DNA of 64,000 bases, from the NCBI GenBank assembly GCA_035048815.1, contig JAUCBN010000016.1, positions 1,666,501 to 1,730,500 on the forward strand, read 5' to 3'. Shown here piece after piece: positions 48,488 to 58,638 of the stretch. The notes under the pieces were generated by a model, which did not search any database, had not been told where the DNA came from, and worked only from the letters and a program-made list of their open reading frames with translations. The translations under genes and the position numbers were made by a program. The stretch's first letter is position 1. Each line of letters begins with the position of its first letter. Source of the DNA: Abelmoschus esculentus. Taxonomy: Eukaryota > Streptophyta > Magnoliopsida > Malvales > Malvaceae.

Positions 48488-50653
48488 ATTTTCAAGTTAC
48501 ATTTATCTTGCATCTTTAAAAAATAATTATGAATGAATTATTTTTATGAAATTAAAACCGAAATTAATATAATAAAACCGGAATTGTTTAGAGAACATGG
48601 GAATACTAAACCCGAAAAAAAAATAACTATAATAAAAGTCATTCGATTATTAATAAAATTATATTCGAATCATTTAATAAGTTGTATTTAAAACGGTATG
48701 GACCCTTTGGAATATTGGGTTTACGTTTAGTAGATAGATATGGGTTTGGGTTATAATAATGGTTTGATGTAAAATGGACCTTGATTTTTTTTTTTGGACA
48801 TTTGAATTTTAATTTACTTAGGTTTCAAGGCCCAAATAAAAATATATAATTATATAAAAATTTAAATTATAATCAAAAATCATTTATATAGTTTACCCAA
48901 TTTGAAATTGCAGCAATCTTCTTTCGGTAAATGGAAATATATTTGAAACTTGTCACAGCTTGGTAAGGTTATCTATGACTTTTTAATTGATTTACAATTT
49001 TCTTGTTGTGAGTATATATATGCACATTCATAATCGCATATATTTGATTATTTTTAAATTTTATTTGTAATATTTTTTTAATATTATAAAAACAATTATA
49101 ATATATGTTCATGTATGTTCTTAATTTTTTTTGTTAATATATATGTTTTACGGTTAAAATAATTATAATCAAGTCTTTTAAGATAAATATTATGATTTTT
49201 ATTAAAATTAATGTAATTTTAGATAAAAATATACATTAAATTATTAAATATTTTTATCATCTATAATCTAAAATTTTTAAATATATAAAAGTATTTTAAT
49301 AATTTTTTATTTATTAACATCCAACTTATTAACCAATTAATCCAGATCGATACTTTTCAATCTAATTTTCTTCATTCATAACGTCGTGGTTTAAGTTATT
49401 GATATTATTTAAAAAATTTAGTGTCCCATCTCGTTATAACTGATTGTTGGTATAAATTAATATATACATACTATTTTATTATATAAGTAGGTTTAATCTT
49501 GAAATAGGCATCGAAACTATTTCGTTTTTTAGTTAGGTACTCAAACTATTTTTTAGGCTAACTAAATGTCTAATGTTTTATTCCGTAACCCATTTAAGGT
49601 TCTCCGTTAATTCTTATCATTAAAAGGACATGTGCCAACTCTTGAAAATTCTAAAATTATATAAAACTACTTAATTTAAATAAAATCTTTAAAACTTTTA
49701 GATCTCATAAAACAACCCTAAATTTAATCCCTAACTATCTAAATCTAAATTCGAATTTAGAATAATTTCGTCATCGATTATCACGTTGTTTATCGTATCG
49801 ATCATTGAAACTTCTTGATCATTTCACCCAAATCGATTGACACCATGCGAAGTATCAAAATTATCAATCAATTCTTCCGAACGATTCACAACAAACAACA
49901 ACATGATTGACGATGAATGAAATATGGGTTGACTGGTGTGGGAAAGATGCTTCATTTCGTTGCTGGTGACGTCGGCGGGAGTGGTCAGATTTTATGATAT
50001 ATTTTTATTTTGTTTTATTAATTTTATTAATTTTATATATGATTTTAGAAATTTCATAAGATAACATATGTCCTTTAACGGTGAAAATTAATAAAGAATT
50101 TTAAATAAGTTATAAAATGAAACGTTAGACATTTAGTTGACTCGATAAATAATTTTTGAACACCTAACTAAAATAAAAGGTGTAGTTTAAACGCTTATTT
50201 GATATTTAAACCATATGATTAATTAATATTAAATATTAATTTAATTGCATTTTGATCCTTGTTCATACAAATTAAATCTATCATGGAAGTTCTAATCAAA
50301 TAAAGCTGGATAGAATATAAATAGAAATGTAAAAAAATATTTTTTAGCCTTTGGTTTTATTAGTCACTTTTTAAATTTTCATTATACCCATGCCTATTCA
50401 TTACTTCAGAAGCTTTCTTCCCCCTTGCTATGGCATACATAGGGTTAGGGTTAGAGTTTGAAAATAGGTGATCGCAGACTTCATTAAAGTCTTAGCCTAT
50501 TCATTGCTTTGGTTGTTGTAAAAGTGAAAACATTTTGAACTTATGACCAGAAAATTTCCTACACAATAAATCAACATTAAACGAGAGAAACCAAACTATT
50601 AGAAGAACATTACTTTCAAACATCGAACTCCCCTCCCCCAACGCGGCTTTGCC
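48488..50653 (+). repeat. duplicated spacer (partner of 37.8-40.36 kb)
   Basis: Follows the spacer downstream of copy A in order, including the segment near 49260-49640, the GDSL-array module at 50210-50500 and the leader of copy B at 50510-50650. Small indels separate the two. No gene is seen. Confidence 0.65.
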
Positions 50654-50775
50654 TATATAATTTCACTGAAAAAGTCAGTCAGTTTTCACTTCTCATCTCA
50701 ACACAAAATATCACTTCTCTTTGTTTCATCTCCTTCAGTCCTTCAGTTCACTTCATTTGTCTTCTGCAGTTAACA

Positions 50776-50985
50776 ATGGCTTTCACTTGTCTCGGTTTCA
50801 TTGTTCTTTGCTTTCTATCCTTCCATTCTGCTTACGGTTGTTCGCAACCTTCTTGCCTTCTAAGTTTAAACGACTCTGCCGTTACAATTCCCGCGGTGTA
50901 TGCCTTTGGCGACTCTAGTATTGACGCCGGCAACAACAAATTCCTTCGTAAAGCAAAGGCCAAATTCGACTTCATGCCGTACACT
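50776..50985 (+). pseudogene. GDSL exon 1 copy B', broken by a Copia remnant
   Basis: Nearly identical to copy B over the promoter (TATATAA at 50654-50660), leader and the first 70 codons, through FGDSSIDAGNNKFLRKAKAK and DFMPY. At about 50986 identity stops: the sequence enters the reversed end of a Copia element and translation stops at once. The few differences from copy B (for example Thr to Ala in HSAYG) show a recent duplication. Confidence 0.85.
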
Positions 50986-51321
50986 TAGTTTTATTTATCT
51001 GCTTGATGCTCACCATTGGTCTGATACCATATTGAAACAAAAAAAAAACAGAAAGAATAATGGTTAAACAAAAATCTAAAGAAACGAAGAAGAAGCCAAG
51101 AAATGTTGGCTAAGAAATCAATTTTTCTTAGCCAGGGTCATAGACCCATTTATATAGCCTCATGTATAACGAAATGACTATTGATTAGCCAATCTGTTAT
51201 AACAATTAGGGCGCCTATCGTAACAGAAGAAAACCAAGTTTGTTACAGAAAGAACAAACTTCACCAGAAGGCTTAACACCTTTAATATCATGCAGCTCCA
51301 TGCACAGTAATATTATCAACA
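50986..51321 (-). mobile_element. Copia LTR and primer-binding site remnant
   Basis: On the minus strand the LTR would start TGTTGATAATATTACTG at 51321 and end near 51033; it is followed by TGGTATCAGACC (51029-51018), one base from the initiator-tRNA primer site TGGTATCAGAGC of Copia elements. Only about 30 bases of internal sequence follow before the join with GDSL exon 1. The rest of the element is missing. Confidence 0.65.
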
Positions 51322-51325
51322 TTCA

Positions 51326-52300
51326 GAAACATTATGAAGAGTATTTTTTATAAATTTAAATCCTAATTATAAGAGGATTTTTTTGAGTATATAATTTTAT
51401 TTTTGATAAATCTTTTCTAATCCTAAGCTTAAGGGTAAGAACCGATTAGCAAGCTCTTTTACTGAGTCGGGAAATCTCGGTACCAGCAGAGTTGGCTGGT
51501 TCTGAACTTCTACAAATCTGTGCTACACACTACAGGCTACAGCAGGGATGTAGAGCATTAACTCGTCGTGTAGAAGTAGAACTAGAATAGAGACTCCTCC
51601 TTCATATGGTATACATAGGGTTAGGGTTAGGGTTTGAAAATAGGTGATCGGGCAGACTTCATTAAAGTCTTAGCAGTTTCTAAGGAATTAAACCTCACAT
51701 GTGCTGAGGGATGGACAAACATTATTATGGAGAGTGATGTCTAAAGGATTTCAAAGAATATTATAAAACTAAATTCATATTATAAAACCTAGTATAATTA
51801 GTAACATTTTAGTTTTAAATGAATTTGGTAACTAAATTAATTTATTTATTATTATATTTGAAACTTTAATATAATTTTAAGAAACATTATGAAGAGTATT
51901 TTTTATAAATTTAAACCCTAATTATAAGAGGATTTTTTTGAGTATATAATTTTATTTTTGATAAATCTTTTCTAATCCTAAGCTTAAGGGTAAGAACTGA
52001 TTAGTAGACTCTTTTACTGAGTCGGGAAATCTCGGTACCAGCAGAGCTGACTGGTTCTGAACTTTTACAAATCTGTGCTACACACTACAGGCTACAACAG
52101 GGATGTAGAGTATTAACTCGTCGTGTAGAAGTAGAACCAGAATAGAGACTCCTCCTTTCTCAGCCTTACATTTATCAGAGTTAAAGTTGTAGCCTGTATT
52201 CCCTAACATAATCATCATTCTTTTCATCCCACTGACTTCAGCAGACCTAAACCTATACGTAGACTGTTCCTTAACAAAAACAGTAGTTTAGATCTTCTGC
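51326..52300 (+). repeat. tandem duplication of a 555-bp spacer unit
   Basis: Two head-to-tail units start with GAAACATTATGAAGAG at 51326 and 51881. Both match the single copy starting at 39761. Each carries GAGTCGGGAAATCTCGGTACC and AACTCGTCGTGTAGAAG. In the first block this unit lies upstream of copy B; here it lies downstream of copy B', so the order has been rearranged. Confidence 0.7.
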
Positions 52301-52321
52301 AGAAACCATTAGAGTGGGTGA

Positions 52322-52451
52322 TTCTAAGAAGCGCCCTCTAACAAAAGCCTAAAGAGAGCCCTGTAATAGAGGGCAAAAGGGAACCGGCTAGCAGCCGGTT
52401 CCAATTTTTTTTTTATAAATAATGATTATCTAATTTATTTTTATATATTCG
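52322..52451 (+). repeat. 130-bp module, copy 1
   Basis: TTCTAAGAAGCGCCCTCTAAC through GGGAACCGGCTAGCAGCCGG to TTATATATTCG. It recurs at 53138-53269 with a few changes. Within it, GCCCTCTA and TAGAGGGC, and ACCGGCT and AGCCGGT, form two small inverted pairs. Confidence 0.7.
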
Positions 52452-52790
52452 AATAAAAAATATACGAATAAAAATATTTATATAATAAATATTCGAATAA
52501 AAATAATTATAAAATAAATATTCGAATAAAAATATTCATATAATAAATATTAACATAAAAATATTTGTATAATAAATATATACGAATATAAATATTCATA
52601 TAATAAATATTTAAATAAAAATATTTGAATAATAAATATTTGAATAAAATATTTAAATCAAAAGATTCGAATAAAATATATACAAATAAAAATATTCGTA
52701 TAAAAAGATATTTGAATAAAAATATTCATATAATAAATATTTGAATAAAAATACTCGAATAAAACTATTCGAATAAAAAATATATTAAAG
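52452..52790. repeat. AT-rich degenerate tandem repeat
   Basis: Irregular array of words such as ATTCGAATAAAAAT and ATTCATATAATAAAT, unit roughly 28-35 bases. It begins where copy 1 of the 130-bp module ends, so it may have grown from the module's TATATTCG end. Confidence 0.7.
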
Positions 52791-53156
52791 ATAATTCTCT
52801 CACAACTCAAATTTACAGCTCAGCAACAACAACTTTGTAACTATTTTCCTTTTCGTTGGCAGCTGTACCTCTGGAATGTTCATTGCATTCTGGAGGGAAA
52901 GTTTGTTACGTTGAAACCTAATTCCTGTGTATAAATTAACAGCAAATCTATAAAGAAAATAGACTCCTTTTTCCACACTACATTTTCACGCTGCTTTACT
53001 CTCTTTAATGGTATCAGAGCAGTCCATTCTTTTCCTAGCATCGGTATGGCAACCACTGACAACTTCGGCAAAGATGAAAGCTCTGAGCAGTCGTTTTCCA
53101 ACAAGTGTATTAGCATTCAGTTGGACGACACCAACTTTCTAAGAAACGCCCTCTAA
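52791..53156 (+). mobile_element. Copia 5' LTR end, primer-binding site and gag start
   Basis: TGGTATCAGAGC at 53009-53020 is the exact Copia primer-binding site for initiator tRNA-Met; the sequence before it is the end of an LTR. A gag frame opens at 53046 with MATTDNFGKDESSEQS and reaches CISIQLDDTNFL, a typical Copia gag start. There it is cut by the second copy of the 130-bp module and stops at 53156. The LTR start is not visible. Confidence 0.75.
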
Positions 53157-53269
53157 CAAAAGCCTAAAGAGAGCCCTATAATAGAGGGCAAAAGGGAACC
53201 GGCTAGCAACCGGATCCAATTTAATTTTTTATATAAATAATGATTATCTAATTTATTTTTATATATTCG
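53138..53269 (+). repeat. 130-bp module, copy 2
   Basis: Second copy of the module at 52322-52451. It interrupts the Copia gag frame on its left. On its right, a putative LTR starts exactly at the end of the shared sequence. Confidence 0.7.
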
Positions 53270-55320
53270 TGTAGCGATCCCTCTTTAAAAAGGTTTAATA
53301 TTAGGTGTAAATGAAAATAGGGGTCACTAGTTTGAAAATTAGGAATTAGGCTAAAAATTTGAACTTTTAAATTTAAGGTTCAAAATTTGGGGATTAAGAC
53401 TTGGAAAACCTAAAAATTGAAAATTTTATTAAAAATTAGGGATTTGAAAAATGTTTGGAACATTTAGAAATATTGGAGTCGCCACCGGTCACTTTTGGGT
53501 AGACCGGACACCGGAAAACCAGAGATTCGAAGTGTTTGGGTTCGAGAGTCGGTTACGGTTTAAAAACAGGTTTAGTGTTTAAAAACTGCCCAAAAATTGG
53601 TACCTTTAAAATAAATCACCGCTTAATTAATTTTGAATTTTGAATTAAAGTGGCATTTAAATTATTTTTGTTTAAAGATTCGAATCAATTTTATTTTTAC
53701 CGGGTCTCTATTCGAAGGCAACGCATACACCGCGACCATTGCATTGGAACGCGGGCCCGTTACGACCGAATAAAGATGTTTAAAATTAAATTCATTAATT
53801 AATATCGAGTGTGAAATGTAACTTAGTAAAAAAAGGACAATGAAACGATAACATGAATAAAAGAATGAAAAATAAAATATATGAAACATGACACAAAAGA
53901 AATAAAGTGCTTAAATTTAAAAAAGATGTGACTAAAACAAAACGCATAAATACGAACAAAATCTATGTAAATAAATAAGGCATGGTACAATAAGTGCATA
54001 AAAGGAACATGACGAAAACAAAAAAACATAATAGAATAAAAAGGTTACAAATAAACTATACGCAATGAAAGGTGCAAAAGATAAGATATAAAATAATACA
54101 CATAAAATAAACATAGATAAATGGTAAATTAATAATACAACAAAAATGAGATAAATGTGACATAAGTATATTCATGAATAATAAAATACAAACATGTGTA
54201 TGCAAGTAAAGTTTACGAAGATGACATATGCATAGAATAAAATATTGAACAAAGTGCATGAGTAGCTAAATAAAGCATAGTGTAAGCATAAGAACATGAC
54301 ACAAACAAAATACAACAACTATATGTACATAACATATTACAAGCCTAAAAAGTATAGAAATGCATAGCATGAGTAGATCCGAAACTTAACAAGTAAATGT
54401 ACTAAAGCATGTAAATAACTATACTACATGATAACAATAAAAATGCATGTCACAAAACATAAAACCATATAAAATGAACATGTAATTAAAATAAGAAATA
54501 AATATTTAATATAAGCTTAAAAATGTCACTGGAAATGACTAAATTGAATAAAAATAAAAACTTCGAAGCCCTCCAATCGTTATTTTGAAACGAGGGATGG
54601 CCTGGAAGTAAATGCCAAAGTAAGGAGGGGTTAAAATTCAATTAAACCAATTTAAAAACATTGATTATAACTGAAAGGTGACCAAATTGAAAAATATGGA
54701 AAAGTGTTAGGGACCTGGGAGAGGATTTCAAAGGCACGGAGGGTTTTAAAATGTCATAAAACCATTTTAAAGATAATTCTAAAGTATAAAACCCAAACAA
54801 AAGATTAAAATCAGCCCCTTTATTTCATTTCTTTGAACCGAAGCTTAACAAAAATCAATTTCCTCTGTTTGTTCTTCATCAACCTAAGAACAATGAAGAA
54901 CATTCATCGGATTCTTGCCATTTTCCAGCAAACCACCATGAAACCCAGATTCCGACCACCATTAGCGGTGGCCGGGAAAAAAAAAGTCCTCCTTTTCTAT
55001 GTATTTCGAATCCAAAACAACTCACTCTCCTCTTTTTTGAAACCGATTCTCGATTTAAACCTCAGATCCGAAAACAACTCGCAACAAGACCCTTATTTTC
55101 ACAGAAAAAACTGAAAACCCCTTTGCTTTTAAAACCAAAACCCAAAAAAACAAACTCTTTTACTTGAAACAAAATCCGAGTTGACCATTCTCCATCATCG
55201 GCTCACCCTTGGCGCTAAGACCGTGGTTTATTGCCGGAGAGATCGAAGATAGGAAGGCCAGGAGATACAACTGAATCCTAAAAAAAAGGTAAAAAAAAAA
55301 TTGGAACCCTAACCCTTATT
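53270..55320 (+). mobile_element. putative LTR of a Gypsy-type element
   Basis: The segment opens TGTAGCGATCCCTC and contains GGAGTCGCCACCGGTCAC, a sequence often found near the start of plant Gypsy LTRs. No protein domain is seen, so a solo LTR or fragment is likely. The right border was not found; 55320 is a guess where the style of sequence changes. A 93-codon frame at 54833 has no recognisable domain. Confidence 0.4.
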
Positions 55321-55377
55321 TCGATTAAATGCATGCAATAATAAAAACACAAGGAACAAAGCACGCATTCTTCATTT

Positions 55378-55880
55378 AGTAAAAGAATTGCTCTCTGAGG
55401 AGGGATCATTATGGGTCGCTTGGACTCGGGCATATGTCTTCAAGGGTAAAGATCTTGGAGTGTTGATTGCAAACAATATTACGGTTGGTATATGAAAAAA
55501 ATGTTGAAGCTCTGGACTACTTTACAATCTTTTTCCCTGAACATTACCAATAAAACTGTGAGCATTTGGAAGGAAATTAAAAATATCAGTCAAGGAGTTC
55601 ATTGGCATAGACTTGTATGATTTGGGATGCGTATTCCAAAACACTCCATCATCATTTGGATGGCTATTCTTGATTGTTTGCCTACTCATAATAGATTGTA
55701 GTACATGGGAATTAATCTAGTGAATTGTTGCATCCTTTGTGGCAGGGAGAATGAGTCACGAAATCATCTTTTTGCTGAATGTTCTTATTCTAGACATGTA
55801 TGGGAGATTGTTCTTACTCATTATGACATAACTACATGTATGCTGGATTGGGATGGAGAACTAGATGGTTATGTTTTAAC
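55378..55880 (+). pseudogene. LINE (non-LTR retrotransposon) reverse-transcriptase C-terminal relic
   Basis: Broken frames read LSEEGSLWVAWTRAYVFKGK and, further on, RIPKHSIIIWMAILDCLPTH, then CCILCGRENESRNHLFAEC. This is the zinc-binding domain at the C terminus of plant LINE reverse transcriptases (zf-RVT), with the CxxC and HLFxxC pattern kept. Several stops interrupt it. Confidence 0.8.
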
Positions 55881-56289
55881 CTGAAGGGGAGATCGCGGAT
55901 TGTTTTCATCCTTCGGCTTGCTTGGAATTCCTTTGTGTATTTCATTTGGGAAGAACAAAACCGAAAGAAATATAAGACTAATCAAAAGAGTTACAAAGAG
56001 TAACGAACACAGGAGAAGACAACTTGAATAACAAAGAGTTTTCTTTTAGCATGCACAAACGGGTTCCCCGTGAGTGTCAACATTAATGAGTCATTTATCG
56101 TCGAAGAATAAATACGTTTACGAGTTACAAAGTATTAATCAATTCTTATATTTATAAACCCTAAAGTTATTAGTAAATCGGTTATATTAAACATTTTAAA
56201 TTAAAACGAAAAATATATAGTATAAATACTAATCAAAATTTTGTATAAACGTGAATTATATAATAATCTTCTCTAGGTGAAGAAAAGAT

Positions 56290-57768
56290 ATGAGAACTAT
56301 GATTTGTATTTTCGTTTCTTCTCTTTTTCTCCTTTTAACTCCTTTTGGTTTAGCAAATTTTATTACAGTACCACCTTTTAATATAACTAGGGAAGCACTC
56401 TTAGAAACATTATCACTAGAAAACACCAGACTTGATTTACAAGCATTATACGTGTTTGGAGACTCTTATGTTGATGCAGGAAATAATGAACATTTTAATG
56501 AACAATTCCATAGGAAATATACACCATATGGAATAGATTTTGGTGGAAAACCCACAGGCCGACACACTAATGGCAGAATCGTAGTAGATTTTATTGGTAA
56601 CAATTTTTTGAGTAATTAATCCCTAAGTTATCCTAAATCAATGATTATTGTATTAATGTGATTACTTATGCAGCTCAAATTGCTGGCTTGCCATCCCCTC
56701 CTCCAGTGCAACAGTTGTTGAACGAAAACATAAGTATTCCTCAAACTGGTGTAAACTATGCTTGTGGTTTCAGTGGCCTCCTACAGTCATTTACACCTCC
56801 ACCTGTAAGTTTTAAGACATCATGTCTTTATCTTTCATGTTCTATCGTATGATTCAACGCTGTCTTTGTATTTAACTTCTGTAATTTAACCAGAGTTTGG
56901 TTATGCAAGTAAAATGGTTCAAAGAGACAAGAAAACAGTTGAAAATGCACTTTGAAAGCAAAGAGAGTTTCTCAAAGCACTTGTCCAAGTCTGTGTTTTT
57001 TATTAATAGTGGAATACAAGACTTGGATGTTGACTGGATGGCATGGACCAATTACTATGATGACGATTATCTTACAAAACAACAAATAGGCACTTTATCC
57101 ACATGTTTAAAGGTAATTAAATTAGTTACAAGAAATATAAAAGTAGTTCTCAAACAATCAGATTTAAGATGGTTAAATATTTTATTATCTTATTATTTTT
57201 ATTTTATCGTATTCAGAGACTGTATAAACTCGGTGCACGTAAATTTGTGATCAATAATATAGCTCCAATAGGATGCGAATCAGATTGGCTTTTCAATGGC
57301 ACATGTGAGGACTCAGCTAATGATAGGGCATCGTTATTTAACAAACGTTTGTTTAATCTATTGAAAGATTTGCGATCAAAACTTTCGAGATCGAAAATTG
57401 TTCTTGTAGATTTATATAAAATTTTTGAAGACGTTTATGCATCGCCTGCATCTTATGGTGAGTATTATTTAATATAATTTTAACTCTAACCTTATAAAAT
57501 TGAAAATTGAAAATTAATTAATTGCTTAATTATTTATGTTTTCTTTTCAGGAATTACAAATGTGCAGAAAACTTGTTGCAGTATAATAACTAAAGCCTGG
57601 ACCAAACCATGCATCCGAAATGTCGCACCATGCAAGGATAGAAAGACTTATGTCTTTTTCGACGCATATAACCCGACAGAGACTATACATTTCATATGGA
57701 CCAGGCGTATGTTAAGTGATTCATCGGTTACTTATCCTATCAATTTAATTCAGCTATTACAATCATAA
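56290..57768 (+). CDS. GDSL esterase/lipase-like protein, catalytic His and oxyanion Asn replaced (copy D)
   Basis: Five exons: 56290-56596, 56674-56804, 56894-57112, 57217-57457 and 57551-57768, 371 residues, the same length as copy A. Signal peptide ICIFVSSLFLLLTPFG. Block I YVFGDSYVDAGNN has Ser59. Block III reads FFINSGIQDL with Gln188 where the family has Asn. Block V reads FFDAYNPTETIHF: Asp337 kept, Asn340 instead of the catalytic His. Copies A and D agree over nearly all of exon 1 but differ more in exons 3 to 5, so they are not a recent pair. Intact frame and splice sites over that distance suggest the protein is kept under selection. Secreted, wall or apoplast location is inferred from the signal peptide. 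Confidence 0.9.
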
Positions 57769-58560
57769 ATTAAAACATGTTTTATGTTTTTTAATATCAA
57801 TGTATCGAATATAAATCTATTAAAAGATTTAAGTCACAAAATTGTTTTCCTTTTTCTCTTCTCTTATAAGGAAATGGTGTGTTATTATTGTCTTATTGAG
57901 TTACTTAGTGTAGTCGAGAGAATTCGCTCAGGCTTAGCTGCAAGATAGAATAAGATATGAATTAATTTCTACACTAAATAAATAAATGAAGTATTCGGAC
58001 ATTGATCAAGCAAGCAAGGGAGTTTCATTGAATAAAACAACACTTTGTGGGGTTGTGTCCACAACAAACCTGATAATGAGATCTTGATAGTAACAGTACT
58101 TCCCTGTTCCATGGCAAAGACTAGGGTACAATGATATCGCCCAGGAAGCCTTAAAACCAGCATGGGACCAGGCTAACGGAATTAGGACTCAAACCGACTC
58201 CCTTGATACTTTTACTTACATGCATATTAAGGATCAATTAATGTATTCATTTCATGTTTAATGCAGTTAACTTTTGGAAACTCAATTAATTGGAATGCGA
58301 AGAAAAACATGTCCCCTCAAACCATGGAACTAGTTTGTCTAGGGACTAGGATGATAGAGTTTGTCTAGAGCAAACGCCTTTTCTCTCAAACCAACGTGAT
58401 TCCCTAGCAACAAACACTCTCCTCCTTTCTTTTTTAGTTGCAGAGCCACTGTCCCTTATTGTGTTGTTTCAATTTGAGAAAAGAGATAGGAGAGGGAGAT
58501 GAGTCCAAAGAGGGTGGCAGAGAAACGGACAGAGAACTTTCAAGGCTCCATTTCTCCACC
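57769..58560. other. spacer between GDSL copy D and JAGGED
   Basis: No gene supported. A 64-codon minus-strand frame at 57969-58163 shows no recognisable family. The right end is the JAGGED promoter, with a TATATTTAAG stretch near 58563. Confidence 0.4.
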
Positions 58561-58638
58561 CTCTATATTTAAGTCTCCAACTGAAGTCATATAAGCTTCT
58601 AAACCTCTAATTTTACCTTCTGTCGTCCGGTACCATCC

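Noticed and set aside
54833..55114. 93-codon open frame
   Set aside because: Lies inside the putative LTR, has no domain and no splice or promoter support.
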